Shown here one piece after another: positions 58,216 to 64,000 of a stretch of DNA of 64,000 nt; position 1 is the stretch's first letter; every line of letters starts with the position of its first letter. The notes below the pieces were generated by a model. It ran no database searches. It was given only the letters and a program-made list of their open reading frames with translations, and was not told the origin of the DNA. Position numbers and translations under genes: made by a program. Origin of the DNA: Basfia succiniciproducens (GTDB taxonomy: Bacteria; Pseudomonadota; Gammaproteobacteria; Enterobacterales; Pasteurellaceae); contig NZ_CP015031.1 of NCBI RefSeq assembly GCF_011455875.1, positions 1,407,405-1,471,404 of the forward strand, read 5' to 3'.

Positions 58216-59360
58216 TGAACGTTCGTCCTTTTACTTGGCTGGCGCTAAGTTATTTCGGTTATTATTGCGCTTACGGCGTGCTGGTTCCTTTTTTACCAGT
58301 GTGGTTAAAATCGCAAAATTACGGCACCGAATTAATCGGCGCGGTTATTGCTTCCTCTTATCTTTTCCGTTTTCTAGGCGGTATTTTCTTTCCTTCCCGG
58401 GTAAAACGGGCGAATCAAATTTTATCCGCCTTAAGATTATTGGCTTGGGCTAATGTTTTTGTTATTACTGCGATGGCGTTTGTGTCGGAAAGTTTCTGGT
58501 TGATTTTTATTGCTATCGCCGTTTTCAGCATGGTTAATGCTGCCGGGATGCCTTTAACGGATTCAATGGCGACCACCTGGCAACGCCAGATTAGGTTGGA
58601 TTACGGCAAGGCGCGGCTTATCGGGTCGGCGGCTTTTGTGGTGGGCGTCACTGTGTTCGGTTCTTTAATCGGCGCTATCGGCGAGCAATATATTATCAGC
58701 ATATTAATCGGTTTATTCGGTCTATATGCCGTTTTACAAATGGTACCGCCTCAGCCGAAACCGGCGGATGAAGATAAAAATTCGGCAAAAAGTGCGGTCG
58801 GTTTTGGCGAACTTTTGAAAAAACCGACTCATTTGAGGTTAATTATTGCCGCCATGTTAATTCAGGGATCTCATGCGGGTTATTATGTTTATAGCGTTAT
58901 TTATTGGACAAATCGGGGTATCGCCGTTGAAACTACCAGTTTGTTATGGGGATTAGGCGTTATTGCGGAAATCCTGTTGTTCTTTTTCTCCGGTCGTTTA
59001 TTTAGAAATTGGTCGGTGAACGCTATTTTTTATTTGTCGGCAGCCGCCGCTGCGTTGCGTTGGGGGGCGTTCAGCTACACTGACGCATTATGGCAAATCG
59101 CCTTATTGCAATGTTTACACAGCCTCACTTTTGCCGCTCTGCATTATGCCATGGTGCGCTATATCGGCATGCAGCCGCAAAACGCTATGGTGCGTTTGCA
59201 ATCTTTGTACAGCGGTTTGGCAAGTTGCGCTTCCGTAGCGTTATTGACCGCTTTAGCCGGCATAATCTACCCCATCTCAAGTCATTGGGTATTTTTGGTG
59301 ATGATGATTTGTGCGTTGATCGCATTATTTGTGATTCCGCGCAAGCCGACAAACGCATAA
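58215..59360 (+). CDS. MFS transporter, HcaT/LacY-like subfamily
   Basis: Major-facilitator permease with twelve hydrophobic segments in 381 residues. The start RPFTWLALSYFGYYCAYGVL and the GKARLIGSAAFVVGV stretch between helices 4 and 5 match the HcaT (3-phenylpropionate) group of proton symporters. The actual substrate in this species is unknown; Pasteurellaceae keep such a gene without the hca catabolic genes. Coupled to proC. Confidence 0.85.
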   Translation: MNVRPFTWLALSYFGYYCAYGVLVPFLPVWLKSQNYGTELIGAVIASSYLFRFLGGIFFPSRVKRANQILSALRLLAWANVFVITAMAFVSESFWLIFIAIAVFSMVNAAGMPLTDSMATTWQRQIRLDYGKARLIGSAAFVVGVTVFGSLIGAIGEQYIISILIGLFGLYAVLQMVPPQPKPADEDKNSAKSAVGFGELLKKPTHLRLIIAAMLIQGSHAGYYVYSVIYWTNRGIAVETTSLLWGLGVIAEILLFFFSGRLFRNWSVNAIFYLSAAAAALRWGAFSYTDALWQIALLQCLHSLTFAALHYAMVRYIGMQPQNAMVRLQSLYSGLASCASVALLTALAGIIYPISSHWVFLVMMICALIALFVIPRKPTNA

Positions 59361-59470
59361 TTCCGTTTGTGTTACCCACTCATATAAGGAAATATATGTA
59401 TTTAGTTAAATTCAGTGTTATCAGCGCTATTATAAAGGGTGAGGACGAAAGATTTTATTGATAATCCGAA

Positions 59471-59492
59471 ACGCCTGTCGGAGGACAGGCGT
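59471..59492. terminator. Hairpin between the MFS gene and alaA
   Basis: ACGCCTGTC pairs perfectly with GACAGGCGT across GGAG. The genes converge here; the T-run (TGTTGATT) is poor. Confidence 0.65.
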
Positions 59493-59512
59493 TGTTGATT
59501 CAATAAAATTTC

Positions 59513-60727
59513 TTATTGATGATAGTTTTCCATAAATCGGGCGAATTTGCTCAAGGCCTCTTCAATTTGATGCACATAAGGCAGAGTAACGATTCGGAAG
59601 TGGTCAGGCGCGTGCCAGTTAAAGCCTCTACCGTGAACTAACAACACCTTTTCCTGCGCCAGCAAATCGAGCACGAGTTTTTCATCGTCATAAATATTGA
59701 ATTTTTTAATGTCGATTTTCGGGAACATATAAAGTGCGCCCATCGGTTTTACGCAACTTACGCCGGGAATTTGATTTAATAATTCATAGGCGCGGTTGCG
59801 TTGTTCGTACAAACGACCGCCGGGCACAATCAATTCGTTAATACTTTGATAACCGCCTAACGCAGTTTGGATGGCATGTTGCATCGGCACGTTCGCACAT
59901 AACCGCATTGAGGCGATCATGTCTAACCCTTCGATATAGCCGCGTGCTTTATCTTTAGGCCCGTTTAAAATCATCCAACCCTGACGGAAACCGCAAATGC
60001 GATAGGCTTTGGACAAACCGTTCATGGTGATGGTTAATAAATCGGGCGCTAAGCCCGCAATATGGTGGTGAACCGCGCCGTCATATAAAATTTTGTCATA
60101 AATTTCATCAGAGAAAATTAATAAACCGTTTTGCCGTGCGATTTCGGCAATTTCCAATAAAAGTTCTTTGCTATAAACCGCACCGGTCGGATTGTTAGGA
60201 TTAATAATAACAATGGCTTTGGTGCGGGAGGTGATTTTGCTTTTAATATCATCGATAGCCGGGAACCAATCCTGTTCTTCATCACAAAGATAATGTACCG
60301 CTTTACCGCCTGCCAAGGTTACCGCCGCAGTCCATAACGGGTAGTCAGGCATTGGCACCAGCACTTCGTCGCCGTCGTTTAAAAGCGCCTGCATTGCCAT
60401 TGTAATTAGTTCCGAGGCGCCGTTACCGATATACACGTCATTTACCGTAGCGCCGTGAATACCTTTTGATTGGTAGTATTGCACAATAGCTTTACGGGCG
60501 GAATATAGCCCTTTGGAATCGCAATAGCCTTGTGCGGTCGGTAAATTGCGGATAACATCAATCAGAATTTCGTCGGGCGCTTCAAAACCGAAAGGCGCGG
60601 GGTTGCCGATATTCAGTTTTAAAATTTTGTGACCTTCTTCTTCTAAACGAAGCGCCGCTTTATGCACGGGGCCGCGAATATCATAACAGACATGTTCTAA
60701 TTTATTCGATTTAGGAAAGAGTTCCAT
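59513..60727 (-). CDS. alaA: Alanine (glutamate-pyruvate) aminotransferase AlaA
   Basis: PLP-dependent class-I aminotransferase that makes alanine from pyruvate and glutamate. The 404-residue protein (E. coli 405) has the AlaA-type start KSNKLEHVCYDIRGPVHKAA, IINPNNPTGAVYS, FSDEIYDKILYDG, and the PLP lysine in NGLSKAYRICGFRQGW. It stands alone. The 225-base gap to menF (60728-60952) presumably holds two divergent promoters; I see no gene there. Confidence 0.95.
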   Translation of the reverse strand: MELFPKSNKLEHVCYDIRGPVHKAALRLEEEGHKILKLNIGNPAPFGFEAPDEILIDVIRNLPTAQGYCDSKGLYSARKAIVQYYQSKGIHGATVNDVYIGNGASELITMAMQALLNDGDEVLVPMPDYPLWTAAVTLAGGKAVHYLCDEEQDWFPAIDDIKSKITSRTKAIVIINPNNPTGAVYSKELLLEIAEIARQNGLLIFSDEIYDKILYDGAVHHHIAGLAPDLLTITMNGLSKAYRICGFRQGWMILNGPKDKARGYIEGLDMIASMRLCANVPMQHAIQTALGGYQSINELIVPGGRLYEQRNRAYELLNQIPGVSCVKPMGALYMFPKIDIKKFNIYDDEKLVLDLLAQEKVLLVHGRGFNWHAPDHFRIVTLPYVHQIEEALSKFARFMENYHQ

Positions 60728-60952
60728 AAGGGCTACCTTAATTACTAATTACTTTTTGATGTTGTCTTTTGGGCTTGTGTTTAAAACTTCCGCAAGCGTC
60801 AGGAAAAGTTTTTTCAATTTACGCTTATTTTAAACGGAATAAAAGATTTACTAAAAAATTTTTTTAAATTGCGGTAGAATTAATGGCTCCGTTAACCCTT
60901 TGAGCTGGGTATTTTGTCGGTTTAAGCCGGTTTAGCTTTAATTCTTTCATAT

Positions 60953-62281
60953 ATGTTTCTAACGATGGATAGTTTGCAATCATTACAACAACAGCTAATA
61001 CAGCAAATGGATGCGTATCAACCTTGTAAAAATCAGCCTGAAATTACCGCGCTTACGGCAAAAATTCAGCTGGAACAAAATCTTTTAGCCTGGTTGAAAG
61101 CACAACAAGATTATCCTCAGTTCTATTTGCATTGCCGGGCGGATTCTCCTAACGAGCAGGAAAACCATATTGCCACAATCGGGCAGGTGCGCACTTTTAC
61201 AACGGTAAATCATGCGCAAACTTTCGTACGGCGGGCGGATTTCACTTTGGTGGGCGGAATGACCTTTAACGGCGAATGCGATTTTTATTTGCCGCGTTTA
61301 TTGTTACGGCAAGTTGACGGCGAACTCACCGCGACCTTATTTATTGACAGTCAAAAGGATTTATCGGTAGAAAAGCAACTTGCCGGCAAATGTTTAAAAA
61401 ATTTTACAAAATCCGTCGCGCTTGAGCCGGTTGTTCAATCCGTGCAGTTAGTGGAAAAAAAAGCGACGCAAGCTCAATGGTGCGAATGGGTGGAACAGGC
61501 GTTATTAGAAATAAAAAAAGGCAGTTTCACCAAGGTTGTGTTGGCTAATGAAAGTATTTTCAGCAGTCGGCAGCCGATAAACGCCATTGATTTTCTGGCT
61601 GAAAGCGAGAAAAAAAATACCGGTTGTTATCATTTCTTCTTTGCCCAAAAAGCGGATTGCGCCTTTATCGGCTCGTCGCCCGAACGTTTATATTTGCGTA
61701 ACGGACAAGATTTACAGACGGAAGCGCTGGCGGGAACGGCTGTTATGAGCGATGATGAAGAGCAAAATCAGCGGCAGGGCGAATGGTTACTCAAAGATGA
61801 AAAAAATGAGTACGAAAATATGCTGGTGGTGGAAGATATTTGCGGTAATATTGAATCCTTTACGCAGAATATCGAAGTACAATCCGTAGAATTAAAACGT
61901 TTACGCCTGGTACAGCATTTGCGGCGGAAAATTTTCGCAAAATTGACCGCACTTGCGGCGGATGAAGCTTGTTTGAACGCCATTCATCCCACCGCGGCGG
62001 TGGCAGGGTTGCCGAAACAAAACGCATTACGGTTTTTAGCCAAAACGGAGACCTTTGAAAGAAGCTGGTATGCCGGTACCTTAGGTTTTATGAACCGTGC
62101 AAGGGCGGAATTTTGCGTAACTTTACGTTCCGCTTTTGTGGAACAAAACAGAATTCGTGTTTTTGCAGGCGCAGGGATTGTCGCAGGCTCTGTCCCCTTG
62201 CTAGAATGGCAGGAAATTGAAAGAAAAGCATCAGGGTTATTATCTTTATTACAAAATAGTGGAGAGCACATATGTCAGTAA
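60953..62281 (+). CDS. menF: Isochorismate synthase MenF
   Basis: Chorismate-to-isochorismate isomerase, first step of menaquinone synthesis. The 442-residue protein (E. coli 431) has the chorismate-binding domain: KVVLANESIF, GSSPERLYLRNGQDLQTEALAGT in pieces, HPTAAVAGLPK and RAEFCVTLRSAFV, with the catalytic Lys in FTKVVLA and the Mg-binding Glu in EWQEIERKA. An ATG four codons later (MDSLQSL) is an alternative start. Its end overlaps the menD start by ten bases. Confidence 0.94.
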   Translation: MFLTMDSLQSLQQQLIQQMDAYQPCKNQPEITALTAKIQLEQNLLAWLKAQQDYPQFYLHCRADSPNEQENHIATIGQVRTFTTVNHAQTFVRRADFTLVGGMTFNGECDFYLPRLLLRQVDGELTATLFIDSQKDLSVEKQLAGKCLKNFTKSVALEPVVQSVQLVEKKATQAQWCEWVEQALLEIKKGSFTKVVLANESIFSSRQPINAIDFLAESEKKNTGCYHFFFAQKADCAFIGSSPERLYLRNGQDLQTEALAGTAVMSDDEEQNQRQGEWLLKDEKNEYENMLVVEDICGNIESFTQNIEVQSVELKRLRLVQHLRRKIFAKLTALAADEACLNAIHPTAAVAGLPKQNALRFLAKTETFERSWYAGTLGFMNRARAEFCVTLRSAFVEQNRIRVFAGAGIVAGSVPLLEWQEIERKASGLLSLLQNSGEHICQ

Positions 62282-63978
62282 GCACATTTAATCGTTGTTG
62301 GTCAAAAGTGATCCTTGAGACTTTAACACGTCACGGAGTGAAACATTTCTGTATCGCTCCCGGCTCCCGCTCCACACCTTTAACGCTTGAAGCAAACCGC
62401 TTGCAGGAACAACGGCGGGCGTTGTGTCATACGCATTTTGATGAACGGGGTTTGGGCTTTTTTGCTTTAGGCTTGGCAAAATCTTCGCAAACACCGGTGG
62501 CGATTATCGTAACTTCCGGCACGGCGGCGGCTAATCTTTACCCTGCTATTATCGAAGCGCGCCAAACCGGCGATAATCTGATTGTGCTTACCGCAGATCG
62601 TCCGGACGAATTAATAGAGTGCGGTGCAAACCAAGCGATTTTGCAGCAAAATATGTTTGCGGGTTATCCTGTTGCCAGCGTGAATTTGCCTCGCCCGAGT
62701 CAGGATTATATTGTCTCCTGGTTAATTTCTACGCTGGATCAGGCTTGTCATCAACAAGCGCAACAAGCAGGCGTGATTCATATTAATGTGCCGTTCGCCG
62801 AGCCTCTTTATGACGCCGATGAAGATGAAATCGACGTTCATCCTTGGTTGGCGCCGGTACAGCGCTGGCTTAATCATAATAAACCATGGGCGGATCATCA
62901 GGCTTTACAGGAAGAAGTGGTGATGCACGAGCATTGGGATAATTGGCGCACCAAACGCGGCGTGATCGTGGCGGGCCGTTTAACGCAGGAACAGAGTATG
63001 GGTATTACCGCCTGGGCAAATACCATGGGGTGGGTAGTATTAACCGACATTCAATCCGGCGTTGAACCAAGTCTGCCTTATGCGGATATTTGGCTTGCCA
63101 ACAAAACCGTGCGCGAAAAATTATTGCAGGCGGATCTTGTGATTCAGCTGGGCTATGCTTTTGTCAGCAAACGAATCAACCAATTTTTGGCGGATTTCAA
63201 AGGTGAATACTGGATTGTGGATGAAAGCGCGCACAGAGTGGATCCTTATCATCATATCCATACCCGCTTTACCGCCAAAGTGCATCACTGGTTACGCGCT
63301 CATCCGCCGTTACGGCAAAAACCTTGGTTGCTCGAACCATTGGCATTATCTAAATTCTGCGCAAGTTTTATCGAACAACAGGTAGGCGGCAATTTAAACG
63401 AAGCTTCATTGGCGCATCATATTGAACGAATTTTGCCGAATAACGGAATTTTATTTTTAGGTAACAGCTTATTTGTCCGCCTTGTGGACGCTCTGGGCAA
63501 ATTACCGGAAGGTTATCCGGTAATTACAAACCGCGGCGCCAGTGGCATTGACGGTTTACTAGCTACCGCAGCCGGTGTGGGAATGGGCTCGAATCAGCCC
63601 GTAGTCGCCATGATCGGCGATGTTTCCGCTCTGTATGATTTAAACTCGTTGGCATTGTTCAAAAACGTTAACCAACCGACGATTATTTTCCTGATTAATA
63701 ATAACGGCGGCGCTATTTTTGATATGCTGCCGGTGGAAAGTTCGGTAAAAAGCGAATTTTACCGCATGCCGCATCATACGGAATTTTCGCAAGCGGCTTC
63801 AATGTTCGATTTAAAATATGCCCGTCCGTACACCTGGGCGGATTTAAGCTCCGTGCTGAAACAGGCGTATTCCCGTAAAGAAGCGACGGTAATCGAAATT
63901 AAAGTCGGTCCGATGGACGGTAGTAACACCTATAAACGCTTAATTGAACAAATCAGTTATGCGGTAATCGGTGCTTAA
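62272..63978 (+). CDS. menD: SEPHCHC synthase MenD
   Basis: Thiamine-diphosphate enzyme that joins 2-oxoglutarate and isochorismate, second step of menaquinone synthesis. The 568-residue protein has the N-terminal PYR domain (FCIAPGSRSTPLTLEA, HFDERGLGFFALG with the catalytic Glu) and the C-terminal PP domain (MIGDVSALYDLNSLALF, then NNNGGAIFDMLP) that binds ThDP and Mg. It overlaps menF, so the two are one operon; menH/menC would be expected just past the right edge. Confidence 0.97.
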   Translation: MSVSTFNRCWSKVILETLTRHGVKHFCIAPGSRSTPLTLEANRLQEQRRALCHTHFDERGLGFFALGLAKSSQTPVAIIVTSGTAAANLYPAIIEARQTGDNLIVLTADRPDELIECGANQAILQQNMFAGYPVASVNLPRPSQDYIVSWLISTLDQACHQQAQQAGVIHINVPFAEPLYDADEDEIDVHPWLAPVQRWLNHNKPWADHQALQEEVVMHEHWDNWRTKRGVIVAGRLTQEQSMGITAWANTMGWVVLTDIQSGVEPSLPYADIWLANKTVREKLLQADLVIQLGYAFVSKRINQFLADFKGEYWIVDESAHRVDPYHHIHTRFTAKVHHWLRAHPPLRQKPWLLEPLALSKFCASFIEQQVGGNLNEASLAHHIERILPNNGILFLGNSLFVRLVDALGKLPEGYPVITNRGASGIDGLLATAAGVGMGSNQPVVAMIGDVSALYDLNSLALFKNVNQPTIIFLINNNGGAIFDMLPVESSVKSEFYRMPHHTEFSQAASMFDLKYARPYTWADLSSVLKQAYSRKEATVIEIKVGPMDGSNTYKRLIEQISYAVIGA

Positions 63979-64000
63979 AATGAGTAAAAAACCTTGATAA

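Noticed and set aside
63980-63997. Start of the next men gene after menD
   Set aside because: The ATG there runs into TGA after five codons; the true next start lies beyond the window or is not visible.

Overview
The window comes from a Pasteurellaceae chromosome. The 9-bp Haemophilus-type uptake signal (AAGTGCGGT or its complement) occurs dozens of times, often as inverted pairs forming terminator hairpins. Gene content and order (queCDE, tig-clpPX-lon-ppiD, menA-rraA, rsfS-rlmH-mrdAB-rlpA-dacA-ybeD-lipBA, nrfABCD plus assembly genes, menF-menD) are those of Pasteurellaceae/Enterobacterales. Base composition is moderate (low 40s % GC by eye). The closest fit I can suggest from memory is a succinate-producing rumen lineage such as Basfia/Mannheimia succiniciproducens; this is an inference, not a database result.

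Layout. 1-1.35 kb: queC-queD-queE on the minus strand, headed by a preQ1-I riboswitch. 1.5-3.2 kb: ypfJ, a 147-bp-period palindromic repeat cluster, and two tRNA genes (Arg-UCU, Pro-UGG). 3.4-12.9 kb: folD (PurR-like box), kbp, then the proteostasis block tig, clpP, clpX, lon (sigma-32 promoter) and ppiD. 13-18.5 kb: trmO, menA-rraA, rho, rhlB. 18.6-28 kb: cdd, then the cell-elongation and lipoate block. 28-33.2 kb: DMT transporter, folB, plsY, two more copies of the palindromic repeat, pgeF, rluD, bamD. 33.4-42.7 kb: formate-dependent nitrite reduction (nrfABCD), its haem-lyase/assembly genes (nrfE, a dsbE-like gene, nrfF, nrfG) and a flavoprotein. 42.7-48.5 kb: mltF with a small basic ORF just downstream, then purL behind a perfect PurR operator.

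48.5-53.4 kb is the accessory part. Just after purL lies an AT-rich three-gene operon (a C-terminally membrane-anchored unknown protein, a GNAT acetyltransferase, an ASCH/PUA-like protein). It is followed by gene debris: fragments of a LysR regulator and of a YeiH-type transporter fused by deletion, and a decayed second copy of the last codons of purL. Then come an alpha-carbonic anhydrase lipoprotein and a complete IS3-family insertion sequence with a 3-bp target duplication. This island is the best candidate for an undescribed system.

53.5-64 kb returns to core genes: an iron-dependent alcohol dehydrogenase, nhaA, rdgC, proC, an HcaT-like MFS transporter, alaA, menF and menD (which runs to the end of the window). 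Together the core genes point to a facultative anaerobe using menaquinone (menA, menF, menD) and periplasmic nitrite ammonification.
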